This document shows, piece by piece, positions 53,516 to 63,006 of a stretch of 64,000 nucleotides of DNA. A program made the translations under genes and the position numbers. The stretch is from positions 1,256,001 through 1,320,000 of the forward strand of contig NZ_LR134336.1 of the NCBI RefSeq assembly GCF_900637025.1. Direction: 5' to 3'. This stretch comes from Streptococcus oralis ATCC 35037 (GTDB taxonomy: Bacteria > Bacillota > Bacilli > Lactobacillales > Streptococcaceae). Position 1 is the first letter of the stretch; every line of letters starts with the position of its first letter. A model generated the notes under the pieces. It searched no databases. It saw nothing but the letters and a program-made list of their open reading frames with translations, and was not told the origin of the DNA.

Positions 53516-56500
53516 TCAAGTGCTGGCTTCAGAAATTCCCAAAATTTCACGAATTTCTGCCAGACTGAGACTCGCACGCGACTCCGTACCATCTAAAACT
53601 TGGGAAACCAAATGTTTCTTTTGTTCTTGAAGTTCTTGGATTTTTTCTTCAATGGTCCCCTTGGTAATCAAACGATAGACCTCGACCATCTGCTCCTGCC
53701 CCATGCGGTGAGCTCTTCCGATAGCCTGGGCTTCGACAGCGGGATTCCACCAAAGGTCAACTAAAATAACCGTATCAGCTCCCGTTAGATTGAGACCAAC
53801 ACCACCCGCCTTAAGGGAGATGAGAAAGGCATCTCTCTCCCCTTGGTTAAAGGCCTTGGTCATCTCCTGTCTGTCATGAGCAGGAGTTGAACCTGTGATT
53901 TTGAAGGAGGTCAAGCCCAAGACTGGGAGTTCTTGCTCGATTTTTTCCAACATTCCTTTGAACTGGGAGAAAATCAAGACCCGATGCCCACCATCAGCCA
54001 CTTGTAGCAATAAATCTCGGAGACTATCGAGTTTACCACTGGCTCCCTGGTAATCGTCCATGAAGAGGGCAGGCGTATCGCAGATCTGGCGCAATCGCAT
54101 GAGACCAGATAAGATTTCTACCCGACTTCTTTGGAATTCTTGATCTGTCACTTGCGCTAGGCGGTCTCGCATCTGTTGCAACTGGGCGAGATAGATGGCC
54201 TTCTGTTGGTCTTCCAGTTCATTTTTATAGACGACTTCGATCAGATCAGGCAGTTCTGTAAGAACTTCTTCTTTCTTACGCCTCATGACGAAAGGCTTGA
54301 TAAACTGCGCGACTCGGTCAGCCGGTAATTTCATAAACTCCTTTTTACTTGGTAAGAGCCCCGGTAGCACAATTTGGAAGATAGACCACAACTCTCCTAA
54401 ATGATTTTCGATGGGCGTACCCGACAAAGCAAAGACTGCTGGCACCACAAACTGGCGCAAACTCTGAGCAATCTTAGTCTGGGCATTTTTCATGACCTGG
54501 GCCTCATCTAAGAAGAGAAAATCAAAAGCTATCTCTTGATAAAGCTCGCTGTCTTGACGAAAGGTGGCATAGCTAGTCACATAGATTTGGTGATTTTCAG
54601 AAAGAATTGCTTCTCGATTCGCTTTCAAACCATGAACGACAGCCAAATCCAACTGTGGTGCAAATTTCCTGAATTCATCTGCCCAATTGTAGATTAAACC
54701 TGACGGCGCTAAAATCAAGATCCGACTGTCTTCTGTCACCTGACTGGTCAAAAAAGCGATGGTTTGCAATGTTTTTCCCAGTCCCATATCATCTGCCAGA
54801 ATGCCACCAAAGCCATAGTGATGAAGCATCTGGAGCCAACGGACTCCCTTTTCCTGATAGTCTCTCAAACTCGCCTGCACCCGTATATCTCCCAAAGGAA
54901 AATCCTCTGGATGAGTCAAATCATGAGCTAAATGCTGAAATTCTTCCGAGAAGGAGATCCTGTCTCGACCTTCAAAAAGCTGAGAAAGGCTATAAGCTAG
55001 AGATTTTCGCGCTTGGAAAGAACCATCTTTTAGCTCAACCCCCAGTTCCTGCAAATTTTGACGAATCTGCTTGGTTTCCTCATCAAAAAAGTACACTTGG
55101 TCAGAAGAACTGATATAGAAATCCTGATTGCTGGTCAGGGCTTTAAGAGCTTGATCAATCTCTTCTTGGGCAATCCCTTGGAAATCAAACTGAATCTCCA
55201 ACAGTCCTCCCTTGGACTCAATCTGAACCTGAGGAGCTTGGACGCTGTAGAGCTGATTGATTTCATCAGATAAGAAGACCTGACCCAACTTCTCAAAAGC
55301 TGGAATCGTACGGTGAAAGAAAGAATAAACTGCCTCTGGCTTCAAAGCCTGTCTCCAAGACTGAAAATCAGCCTCAAAACCAGCCCCTAAACAGACTTGA
55401 AATAGCTGGTTTTCCAAGACGGCATCACTTGAAAATGGTAATTGTTCCAGCTGTTGACGACTAGTCACCTTAACATCTCCATAGTCAAACTGGATATCCA
55501 AGCGGATGCGGCCGTCATCCTCCCTATCAAAGTAAAAGATTGATGAAAAGGGTCTGATTTGCAAGCGCTCGGGGGCAGACACTGTTCCTAGCTGTCCAAA
55601 CAAAGACAAACAGGCGGCTAGGCGATCACGATCACTGTTGTCAAACTGGAGGCATTTTCTCCCTCTCTCCTCCTGAGGAAGCTCCTTGATTTCCTTTAGG
55701 AGGCTGATTTGTTTAGGGTTTAAGAGATAAAGATTCCCCTTACGAAAGAGAACCGCTCCCCCATAGAATACGTTAACTCGCTCACTTTCAGAAATCTTCA
55801 TCTCAAAATAATCGGGATACTCCTGCAATGAAAAAGAGAACAGTTTTGCATCGGGATCTAAATCATGAAAGAGAAGATTTTCATAACTAGTAATCTGGTG
55901 TTCGAAATGAAAATTCTCCAAGTTCATCAGCAACTCCACTCCCTGCTCAAAAAAGGTCAGAGGGAAAAAGAGGTGACGACCTTGATTGGGGAAAAAGAGC
56001 TCTTGACTCAGTCCCTCATCAATCAAGCCACATAAAAAAGTAAGAACTTCTTGACTAGCTGTATCAAAAGCATCCCAAGACAAGTCATTTTCATAGTGTT
56101 TCCCAATCATATATGGCTTTCGATGGACTAAGACCTTCAAAAAGAGAGGAATATCACGGATGACATAATATTTTTGACTATCAACTAAACCGATTCGGAG
56201 TGTCCAAAGGAGGCGATTGGTTCCAGCTTCTACCTGACCTTGAGCCGACAAAGTGTAGATTTTTTCTCGCTTCTGAGGTTGGATCCGCTCCAAAAAACTA
56301 CCGCCAAAACTAACCTTGGTTTCGACCTCTTCTTGCTCTTCATGTCCTTTTTCTAAGGCTTGTAAAATCACCTGGCCTTCTTCATCATTTTTCAGATAAT
56401 GCTCGAGCGCTGCGAGGTGAACACAGTAACCTCTTTTTTGGAAAAAATCGCAAGCACAAAAAACCAGATCATCCTCTAAACTGTAGCGCAAGTCTTCTCC

Positions 56501-56611
56501 CGCCACACGAGTATAGAGGCGATTCCCTTTTTCCTTGATAATCTCAATGTCGCCTGTTTCATAGAGTGTAACACCCTCCATGCGCAACTTCCCCGGAATC
56601 AATTTAGCCAT
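53516..56611 (-). CDS. SNF2-family helicase with SWIM zinc finger
   Basis: A 1031-residue DEAD/SNF2 ATPase. SWIM zinc finger near 50-65 (CACDFFQKRGYCVH). A bacterial SNF2-associated region occupies about 100-560. The helicase core has DDMGLGKTLQTIAFL (near 607), DEAQ box FLFLDEAQVMKN (near 701), SGTPIENHLGELWS, and the C-terminal VGLNLTGADTVILVDLWWNP and QAIGRAHRMGQ. Roles suggested for relatives include nucleoid or transcription-complex remodelling; the exact substrate is unknown. Confidence 0.93.
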   Translation of the reverse strand: MAKLIPGKLRMEGVTLYETGDIEIIKEKGNRLYTRVAGEDLRYSLEDDLVFCACDFFQKRGYCVHLAALEHYLKNDEEGQVILQALEKGHEEQEEVETKVSFGGSFLERIQPQKREKIYTLSAQGQVEAGTNRLLWTLRIGLVDSQKYYVIRDIPLFLKVLVHRKPYMIGKHYENDLSWDAFDTASQEVLTFLCGLIDEGLSQELFFPNQGRHLFFPLTFFEQGVELLMNLENFHFEHQITSYENLLFHDLDPDAKLFSFSLQEYPDYFEMKISESERVNVFYGGAVLFRKGNLYLLNPKQISLLKEIKELPQEERGRKCLQFDNSDRDRLAACLSLFGQLGTVSAPERLQIRPFSSIFYFDREDDGRIRLDIQFDYGDVKVTSRQQLEQLPFSSDAVLENQLFQVCLGAGFEADFQSWRQALKPEAVYSFFHRTIPAFEKLGQVFLSDEINQLYSVQAPQVQIESKGGLLEIQFDFQGIAQEEIDQALKALTSNQDFYISSSDQVYFFDEETKQIRQNLQELGVELKDGSFQARKSLAYSLSQLFEGRDRISFSEEFQHLAHDLTHPEDFPLGDIRVQASLRDYQEKGVRWLQMLHHYGFGGILADDMGLGKTLQTIAFLTSQVTEDSRILILAPSGLIYNWADEFRKFAPQLDLAVVHGLKANREAILSENHQIYVTSYATFRQDSELYQEIAFDFLFLDEAQVMKNAQTKIAQSLRQFVVPAVFALSGTPIENHLGELWSIFQIVLPGLLPSKKEFMKLPADRVAQFIKPFVMRRKKEEVLTELPDLIEVVYKNELEDQQKAIYLAQLQQMRDRLAQVTDQEFQRSRVEILSGLMRLRQICDTPALFMDDYQGASGKLDSLRDLLLQVADGGHRVLIFSQFKGMLEKIEQELPVLGLTSFKITGSTPAHDRQEMTKAFNQGERDAFLISLKAGGVGLNLTGADTVILVDLWWNPAVEAQAIGRAHRMGQEQMVEVYRLITKGTIEEKIQELQEQKKHLVSQVLDGTESRASLSLAEIREILGISEAST

Positions 56612-56664
56612 AGTTACCCCTTTATCTTATCTTTTCATTATACCACATTTTCCCCTATGAAAAT

Positions 56665-56697
56665 AGCCTTCTAGGAAGACTTTTCTCCTAGAAGGCT
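56665..56697. terminator. patB terminator
   Basis: Perfect 12-pair stem AGCCTTCTAGGA / TCCTAGAAGGCT with a 9-base loop, T-rich on both sides. Confidence 0.85.
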
Positions 56698-56703
56698 GGA
56701 TTT

Positions 56704-57870
56704 TTAAAGTGTAGCAAAAGTGGTCACGATGCGTTGGCAAACCTCTTCCAGTACTGACTTCGGCATAGCCACATTGAGGCGGGCATGAAGAGTTCCCTCC
56801 TCTCCAAAGTCCAAACCTCGGTTCAAGATAACCTTGGCTTCATTCTTCAAAAGCTCTTGCAAGCGGTCATCCGTTAGGTCATAGGCTGAAAAATCAAGCC
56901 AAATCAAGTAGGTACCTTGTGGTTTCATGACCTTAATCTTGGTTTCGTTGCCCAAAATATCCACTACATAGTTAATGTGGTCCTCGATGACTTCTTTTAA
57001 CTCTCCTAACCAGTCCTTACCATAACGGTAGGCAGCTTCTGTCGCCAAATACCCCAAGCCTGAGATTTCATGCTGGTTATTGGCCAACTGGCGTTTTTGG
57101 AAAGCCACACGAAGCTTGGGATTTTCAATAACTGCATAGGAATTCTTGGTCCCAGCAATATTAAAGGTCTTAGTGGCACTGCTCAAGATAAGGGCGAAGT
57201 CTTTAAAAGCAGGATCAATGGTGTTAAAAGACTGGTGTTTGTGACCAAAGAGTGCCAAATCTTGGTGAATCTCATCTGAAACAAGCAAAACACCGTGTCT
57301 TTGGCAGAGATGACCAATCTTTTCTAACACTTCCTTTTCCCAAACACGTCCACCAGGATTGTGGGGATTGCAAAGGATATAAAGCTTCACATCCTCTTCC
57401 ACCAATTCCTTCTCCAACTGGTCAAAGTCAATCTCAAACAGCCCATCCTTTTCCACCAAAGAATTGGTAATCAATCTGCGATTGTTCAGTTTGACACTGC
57501 GGGCAAAAGGAGGATAGACCGGTGTGTTAATCAGAACAGCCTCTCCCTCTTTTGTAAAGGCTTGAATGGCTGTTGAGATGGCTGGTACCACTCCCTCGAT
57601 AAAGACGAGGGCATCCTTGTCAAAGCGATAGCCGTGTTGACTGGCTTCCCAATCCTGAACCGACTCAATCAAAGCATCGCTAGCATAGGTATAGCCATAG
57701 ACCAACTGATCTGCGTAGGCTTGTACAGCTTGTCGAACCTCAGGCAAAACCACAAAGTCCATATCTGCTATCCAGGCTGGTAGAACTTCTCGGTCAGCTT
57801 CTGCTTCTTTCCATTTATAGGTATGGTGCCCAAAACGATTGGGCAGACTTGTAAAATCATATTTCCCCAT
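56704..57870 (-). CDS. patB: PatB/MalY-type cystathionine C-S lyase
   Basis: A 388-residue PLP enzyme that cleaves cystathionine to homocysteine. PLP Lys in SSATKTFNIAGTKNSY near 229, WIADMDFVVLPEV, CNPHNPGGRVW and SDEIHQDL motifs. The ATG at 57870 (MGKYDFTSLPNRFG) is preferred over an upstream start within metB, with AAGGATAAG upstream. It is 7 bases after metB, so both steps from O-acyl-homoserine to homocysteine are co-expressed. Confidence 0.93.
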   Translation of the reverse strand: MGKYDFTSLPNRFGHHTYKWKEAEADREVLPAWIADMDFVVLPEVRQAVQAYADQLVYGYTYASDALIESVQDWEASQHGYRFDKDALVFIEGVVPAISTAIQAFTKEGEAVLINTPVYPPFARSVKLNNRRLITNSLVEKDGLFEIDFDQLEKELVEEDVKLYILCNPHNPGGRVWEKEVLEKIGHLCQRHGVLLVSDEIHQDLALFGHKHQSFNTIDPAFKDFALILSSATKTFNIAGTKNSYAVIENPKLRVAFQKRQLANNQHEISGLGYLATEAAYRYGKDWLGELKEVIEDHINYVVDILGNETKIKVMKPQGTYLIWLDFSAYDLTDDRLQELLKNEAKVILNRGLDFGEEGTLHARLNVAMPKSVLEEVCQRIVTTFATL

Positions 57871-57877
57871 ATCTGTC

Positions 57878-58972
57878 TTATCCTTCCAAAGCTTGGCGCA
57901 AGTCCGCAATCAAATCTCTAGCATCCTCAATCCCAATGGATAAACGCAAGAGGTCATCTGTTAAGCCATAGGAATGGCGCACTTCTGCTGGAATATCCGC
58001 ATGGGTTTGAGTCGTCGGATAGGTGATCAGACTCTCCACCCCACCCAAACTTTCCGCAAATGAAAAGACCTTCAAGCTATTTAAAATATGAGGAATACGT
58101 TTTTCATCCACTACTTTAAAGGAAATCATACCCCCACGTCCAGTATAGAGCACTTCCTTGACAGCAGGTGAATCCTTCAAAAAAGCAACCACTTCTTGGG
58201 CATTGGCTGTAGAACGCTCCATACGAAGAGGCAGGGTTTTGAGACCACGAATCAACTGATAACTATCAAATGGTGATAAGACCGCACCAGTCGTATTCAA
58301 ATTGTAGAACAGTTGCTCATATAGTTCTAAACTATTAGTCACAACCACCCCAGCTAAGACATCATTGTGCCCTGCTAGATACTTGGTTGCTGAATGAAGA
58401 ACGATATCCGCACCGTCTTCAATCGGACGTTGGTAAATCGGACTGTAGAAGGTATTGTCCACCACTACCTTGGCACCCTTGGCATGAGCTAGTTTGGCTA
58501 GTTTGGCAATATCAAATTCCAACATCAAGGGATTGGTTGGTGTTTCAATATAGAGAACATCCACATCTTTCTCCAACTCAGCAATTAACTCTTCTTCTGT
58601 ATTGGCATAGGTAAAATGGAAACGGCCTTCTTGCTCGACTTGATTGAACCAACGGAAAGAACCCCCATACAGATCGCGTACAGCCAAGACTTTACTTCCT
58701 ACTGGAAAAACACTAAAAGCCAGTACAATCGCAGCCATTCCTGAGCTTGTCGCTAGGGCATAATCTGCTGATTCGATTGCCGCCAAAACCTCCTCCGCCT
58801 TACTGCGAGTTGGGTTTTTGGTACGAGTATAGTCAAATCCCGTAGACTGACCGAACTCTGGATGCTGATAAGTGGTTGAAAAATGAAGCGGTGTTACCAA
58901 GGCACCTGTAGCCTCATCTGACTTGATCCCAGCCTGGGCCAAAATTGTGTTGATGTGTAGTTCTTTGCTCAT
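57878..58972 (-). CDS. metB: Cystathionine gamma-synthase (MetB/MetC-family PLP enzyme)
   Basis: A 364-residue trans-sulfuration enzyme. PLP Lys in VLHSATKYLAGHNDVLAG near 197; TSSGMAAIVLAF and SLGGVESLITYPTTQTHADIP typical of the family. Beta-lyase activity is possible on sequence alone, but the coupled PatB makes gamma-synthase the better call. TTTGGAGG precedes the ATG. A MET box lies about 80 bases upstream. Confidence 0.9.
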   Translation of the reverse strand: MSKELHINTILAQAGIKSDEATGALVTPLHFSTTYQHPEFGQSTGFDYTRTKNPTRSKAEEVLAAIESADYALATSSGMAAIVLAFSVFPVGSKVLAVRDLYGGSFRWFNQVEQEGRFHFTYANTEEELIAELEKDVDVLYIETPTNPLMLEFDIAKLAKLAHAKGAKVVVDNTFYSPIYQRPIEDGADIVLHSATKYLAGHNDVLAGVVVTNSLELYEQLFYNLNTTGAVLSPFDSYQLIRGLKTLPLRMERSTANAQEVVAFLKDSPAVKEVLYTGRGGMISFKVVDEKRIPHILNSLKVFSFAESLGGVESLITYPTTQTHADIPAEVRHSYGLTDDLLRLSIGIEDARDLIADLRQALEG

Positions 58973-58990
58973 ACAATACCTCCAAATCTA

Positions 58991-59065
58991 TAGTAACTAT
59001 TGTACCACTTATTTTTACTAACTCATTTTCTTGTTTTCAAGAGCTAGTTATAGTTTCAAACTATA
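58991..59065 (-). promoter_or_regulatory. MET box and promoter of metB-patB
   Basis: TATAGTTTCAAACTATA (59049-59065) is a perfect 17-bp palindrome identical in pattern to the streptococcal MtaR MET box TATAGTTnnAAACTATA. Downstream on the minus strand an extended -10 (TGGTACAAT) lies near 59002. The spacing suits an activator. Confidence 0.75.
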
Positions 59066-59066
59066 T

Positions 59067-59100
59067 AAAAACGATAGTTCCTTGAGAAACTATCGTTTTT
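59067..59100 (-). terminator. Terminator of the oligopeptide-binding protein gene
   Basis: Perfect 13-pair stem AAAAACGATAGTT / AACTATCGTTTTT with an 8-base loop, directly beside the MET box. Confidence 0.85.
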
Positions 59101-59117
59101 CCTGTTGAATAGACTGG

Positions 59118-61076
59118 TTATTTAACGTGTTTTGCCAGTTCTTCTTGGGCTTTTTTATTTGATTCTTCTTTTTCTTTCAGCCATTTTTCTTTAGCTTTTT
59201 CATACTCATCAGCCGTTACAGTCTTATCTTGTAACTTGAGATACTTGTATGATTCGACACCCTTATTTCCAGCTTGTGAGAATGGTGATGAGAATGGAAC
59301 TGTCTTTCTCAAGGTCGGTGTCCCACCCTGAGAAACGTTTGGAATTGCAAGGGCGCTATCAACGAGCCAAGCTTGAATTTCAGCATATTTTTCATAACGT
59401 TTTGCTGGATCTTGCTCCTTGTTCGCTTCTTCTAACATTTGAGTGTAAGTATCCAGACCAACTGCCTTAGCCTTGTCATTGACCTCACCTGGTTCTAGAC
59501 CAAGATTTTGCAACATACCGCCGTTATTGACATTTAGGATATCTAGATAGCTTGATGGATCCAAGTAGTCCGCACTCCAACCGCCATTATAGATATCAAA
59601 GTCTTTTTGAGCTGCAGTTTGAGCGAGGTAGCTAGAGTTGTTAAACTCATCTGTTGATATCTGTTGGATATCGATAACCACATTCTCAGCTCCTAGAACA
59701 GATTCGATGGATTGTTTCAAAGAACTTGCTTCAAGTACACCTTTTTTAGCTGATTGGTCAACTGATACATCCAAGTGGATTGGGAATTGCACACCCTTAG
59801 CTTCCAATTCTTTCTTAGCTTCCGCAAATTTAGCCTTAGCTTTATCAGGATTGTAGTATGGATCTTGCGCGTCCGCAAAGTTGATTCCTTGCCATTCTTG
59901 GCCATAGTTGACCATCTTTTCTGAAACAACATCGCCAAAGTCTTTTCCGTTGATACTTACAAATGTTGGAGGTACAACCAAATTACGAATAATCTTCGTT
60001 GCTCCGTCCTCCCCTTGAGATTGTGCTCCATAGGCAGTACGGTTATAAGCATAGTTGAAGGCTTGACGGAAGTTTTTATTCAGAACTGCTTCTTGGGTTG
60101 ATTTCTTTTCGATATCTGAGGACTTAGAAGTGAAGTTATAAGATTTTCTGTCCAAGTTGAAGTTCAAGTAATAAGAAGTTGCATTTTGCATACTATAGAT
60201 GATGTTATCCTTGTTCTTCTCTTTAATGCCTTCAAAGCTTGAGCTATTTGGATAGAGACGCGCGTAGCTATAGACTCCTTCTACAAAGTTACGTGCTAGT
60301 GCATCTTGGTCACTACCATCATAATAGGCCAATTTCACACCATCCACAAAGACATTTTTTTCATCCCAGTAGTTGGGATTTTTCTTGAATTCGATAACAG
60401 ATTTTGAAACAAAAGATTTCATCAAGAAAGGTCCATTGTACAAAATACTAGAAGGGTCTACCTTACCAAAGTCATCCCCTTTTGATTTTAAGAAATCTGC
60501 ATTGACAGGGAAGAGAATGGTTGAAGTTGTTTTAGAATTCCAATAAGATTCTGGACGTGTCAAAGTGTACTGAACTGTTTGGTCGTCAATCGCCTTGACA
60601 CCGACAGTTGAAAAGTCAGTTGTTTTCCCGTTGATATAGTCATCCAAACCTGCTACAGAGTCTTGAACCAGGTACAAGGCTTCGGATTTTTTATCAGCAG
60701 CATATTTCAAACCTGTCACAAAGTCTTGGGCCGTTACAGGGGCGTATTCTTCACCCTCATAAGTATACCATTTTGCATCCTTACGCAATTTGTAAGTATA
60801 GGTCAAACCGTCCTGAGAAACAGTCCAATCCTCTGCCAATGATGGAACATAATTACCGTATTGGTCATTTTCCATCAACCCATCCACCAAATTGGTCACG
60901 ATGTCATTGGTTGTTGCACGGTTTTCTGCAAGATAGTTCAAACTAGATGGATCGCTCGAATAAACATAGTTATATGTTTTAGAAGCGCTACTTGAATTTC
61001 CACATGCGCTCAGTAGAATACCAGCGCTTAACACGACACTTGCAAGTGTCAGATACTTGGCCTTAGACTTTTTCAT
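59118..61076 (-). CDS. Oligopeptide ABC transporter substrate-binding lipoprotein (AliB/AmiA-like)
   Basis: A 652-residue lipoprotein. Lipobox LLSACGNSS near 22-25, SBP_bac_5 domain with VTNLVDGLMENDQYGNYVPS and LAEDWTVSQDGLTYTYKLRK. In mitis-group streptococci it corresponds to AliA/AliB-type orphan receptors that feed the Ami permease. No permease or ATPase is nearby. A strong promoter lies at 61109-61137. Confidence 0.92.
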   Translation of the reverse strand: MKKSKAKYLTLASVVLSAGILLSACGNSSSASKTYNYVYSSDPSSLNYLAENRATTNDIVTNLVDGLMENDQYGNYVPSLAEDWTVSQDGLTYTYKLRKDAKWYTYEGEEYAPVTAQDFVTGLKYAADKKSEALYLVQDSVAGLDDYINGKTTDFSTVGVKAIDDQTVQYTLTRPESYWNSKTTSTILFPVNADFLKSKGDDFGKVDPSSILYNGPFLMKSFVSKSVIEFKKNPNYWDEKNVFVDGVKLAYYDGSDQDALARNFVEGVYSYARLYPNSSSFEGIKEKNKDNIIYSMQNATSYYLNFNLDRKSYNFTSKSSDIEKKSTQEAVLNKNFRQAFNYAYNRTAYGAQSQGEDGATKIIRNLVVPPTFVSINGKDFGDVVSEKMVNYGQEWQGINFADAQDPYYNPDKAKAKFAEAKKELEAKGVQFPIHLDVSVDQSAKKGVLEASSLKQSIESVLGAENVVIDIQQISTDEFNNSSYLAQTAAQKDFDIYNGGWSADYLDPSSYLDILNVNNGGMLQNLGLEPGEVNDKAKAVGLDTYTQMLEEANKEQDPAKRYEKYAEIQAWLVDSALAIPNVSQGGTPTLRKTVPFSSPFSQAGNKGVESYKYLKLQDKTVTADEYEKAKEKWLKEKEESNKKAQEELAKHVK

Positions 61077-61108
61077 TTCCAGAACCTCCTGTTTAAAAGT
61101 TTTGTCTT

Positions 61109-61137
61109 ATTATACAGCTTTGGTTTTATTTAGTCAA
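61109..61137 (-). promoter_or_regulatory. Strong promoter of the oligopeptide-binding protein gene
   Basis: -35 TTGACT (61132-61137), -10 TATAAT (61109-61114), spacer 17 bases; near-consensus. Confidence 0.85.
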
Positions 61138-61226
61138 GTGATTTCTGAAGAAAAACTTAAAAAAGCATATTTTTTGCTCTTGATTTTAGAAAAAGTTCTC
61201 TTTTTTTAAGAAAAATGTAGTATAAA

Positions 61227-61249
61227 AACCTTTCTGTTAAAGAAAGGTT
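61227..61249 (-). terminator. Flippase gene terminator
   Basis: Perfect nine-pair stem AACCTTTCT / AGAAAGGTT followed by TTTTATA on the minus strand. Confidence 0.85.
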
Positions 61250-61278
61250 AAATTCATTACTTTTATTTATAAATCTTT

Positions 61279-62901
61279 TTACGATATTTTCAATCGTGTA
61301 CGTAGTCGGTCTGCTTGAGCTTTGCCGATTATCTTGTCCAAGAGTCGTGTCCGTAGGCTCATCAAACCATAAAGACCTCCTCCAATCCCTCCGATGAGAG
61401 CCACATAAAGGAAACTCCAGAAACGCCCACTTGGTTGGAAGACAAAACCGAGTAGCCACTGCAAGAAGCCAACTAGGATAAACATGACAAGGGTCAAGAT
61501 GGTAATCAAAATGGTTCTCTTCAAGATTATCTTTCGACGAGCACCCGTTACCTGGCAGATGTCACGGTACATCAAGACATTCGGAATAATCAAGCCGATA
61601 GTCGTTGAGATCAAGGGACCGTAGCTGTGGAAAATAGCTATGGTTGGCAATTGCAAGACGATCTTAGCAATGGAACCATAGACAAAGTAAAGAACTGCCT
61701 TGCGGTTTCGGAACATGGCCTGAAGCATAGGAGACAAGACCATATACAAGCCTAGGATAGTAGACTGCAAAACTGCAAAGACAAATAAACCCATGGCCAA
61801 ACTATCTGGCTTACCGTAAAAGACTGTATAAAGAGGCTCCCCTACCATGACCACTCCAACCGTTGCCGGCAGTAGAAATAAGAAGAGCATGGTGAGGCTA
61901 TCTTGGACTAGGCGAGCCGCCGCCTGCAAGTCACCTTTTACATAGTTTTCCGTCAACAGCGGCAAGCCGACACTCCCAATTGAAACTCCCACAGAGATTA
62001 AAATCATAGTAATTTTATTAGGATTGGCTGAGAAATAAGAAAACATGACAACCAAGTCTTCATTGCTGTAGTTGGTAAACCACTTCATACTATTGATAAA
62101 GGTCATCTGGTCTAAAATCTGGAAGAGCTGGATGGCTGATCCTGTCAGGATAAAGGGAATGGCTTCCTTGATCGTATCGACTAAGAGTCGCTTACTATTG
62201 ATCTTATCCCGTGTTTCAAAAACTCTTTTAAGCAAACCTTCTTGGGCAAGGAAGTAGATCAAAACTGCAAAACTTGCTACCATCCCCACAAAGGCTGCAA
62301 AGGTCGATTGGGTAACGGCTGATAAGTAGTCACCAGAACCCATCTTCATAATGAAGAAGGTTGCCATCAACATCCAGATAACACGGATCACCTGCTCGGC
62401 GATTTGACTCATAGCATAGGGTTTGAGGTTATTCATCCCTTGGAAGAAACCTCGGATGACACTCATAGACGGGAAAATCAAGACCGCCCAAGCCAAGCTC
62501 TGCATGATGGGAATCAGGTCTTTCCCCACACCTGACAAATCTGCTAACCAAGGAGAAAAGAGATACAAGACCAAAGCAAAGACTATGCCTAAGCCCGTCA
62601 TAAAGCTTAGGAAACTCCGAATCAAGGCAAAGCTATGCTCTTCTTCTCGCATGGTATTGTACTTAGCCACTTGTTTGGCGACCGCAACTGGGATACCCGC
62701 TGTCGAAATCAGCAAGAACCAGGCGTAAATATTGTAGCCCATGGTAAAGAGACCATTGGCCTTGGCAGCATAGGTCCCCATCCAAATATACCAGGGAATA
62801 ATGTAGATAGCCCCAAGGAGGCGACTAATAAAGTTACTAGCTGTTAGCCAAGCAGTCCCTCGCAACATCTGGGCCTGCTGGTGATTGTTTTCGTTAGACA
62901 T
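61279..62901 (-). CDS. MurJ/RfbX-superfamily lipid II or polysaccharide flippase
   Basis: A 540-residue MVF/PST-type membrane transporter with about 14 transmembrane segments, MSNENNHQQAQMLRGTAWLT at the N-terminus. The ATG at 62901 follows GAGGAAG; an ATG 15 bases upstream is less likely. It is divergent from murE, and it resembles the pneumococcal MurJ-like lipid II flippase in this context. Consistent with the wall-synthesis neighbourhood, but substrate is not provable here. Confidence 0.87.
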   Translation of the reverse strand: MSNENNHQQAQMLRGTAWLTASNFISRLLGAIYIIPWYIWMGTYAAKANGLFTMGYNIYAWFLLISTAGIPVAVAKQVAKYNTMREEEHSFALIRSFLSFMTGLGIVFALVLYLFSPWLADLSGVGKDLIPIMQSLAWAVLIFPSMSVIRGFFQGMNNLKPYAMSQIAEQVIRVIWMLMATFFIMKMGSGDYLSAVTQSTFAAFVGMVASFAVLIYFLAQEGLLKRVFETRDKINSKRLLVDTIKEAIPFILTGSAIQLFQILDQMTFINSMKWFTNYSNEDLVVMFSYFSANPNKITMILISVGVSIGSVGLPLLTENYVKGDLQAAARLVQDSLTMLFLFLLPATVGVVMVGEPLYTVFYGKPDSLAMGLFVFAVLQSTILGLYMVLSPMLQAMFRNRKAVLYFVYGSIAKIVLQLPTIAIFHSYGPLISTTIGLIIPNVLMYRDICQVTGARRKIILKRTILITILTLVMFILVGFLQWLLGFVFQPSGRFWSFLYVALIGGIGGGLYGLMSLRTRLLDKIIGKAQADRLRTRLKIS

Positions 62902-62970
62902 AGCTTCCTCATTCAATTTTGATAACTAGGAAATTTTCCTCATCTTCCATTATAAACTTTTCCTTGTTAC

Positions 62971-62999
62971 TTGTAAAATTCAGACTTTCGGTTTACAAT
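62971..62999 (+). promoter_or_regulatory. murE promoter, predicted leaderless start
   Basis: -35 TTGTAA (62971-62976), -10 TACAAT (62994-62999), spacer 17. Only 7 bases separate the -10 from the murE ATG, so transcription should start at or next to the A of the ATG. Confidence 0.6.
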
Positions 63000-63006
63000 A
63001 GAAAGT

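Noticed and set aside
61080-61160. CodY box upstream of the oligopeptide-binding protein gene
   Set aside because: Only a loose TTCTTCAGAA match; too many mismatches to claim.
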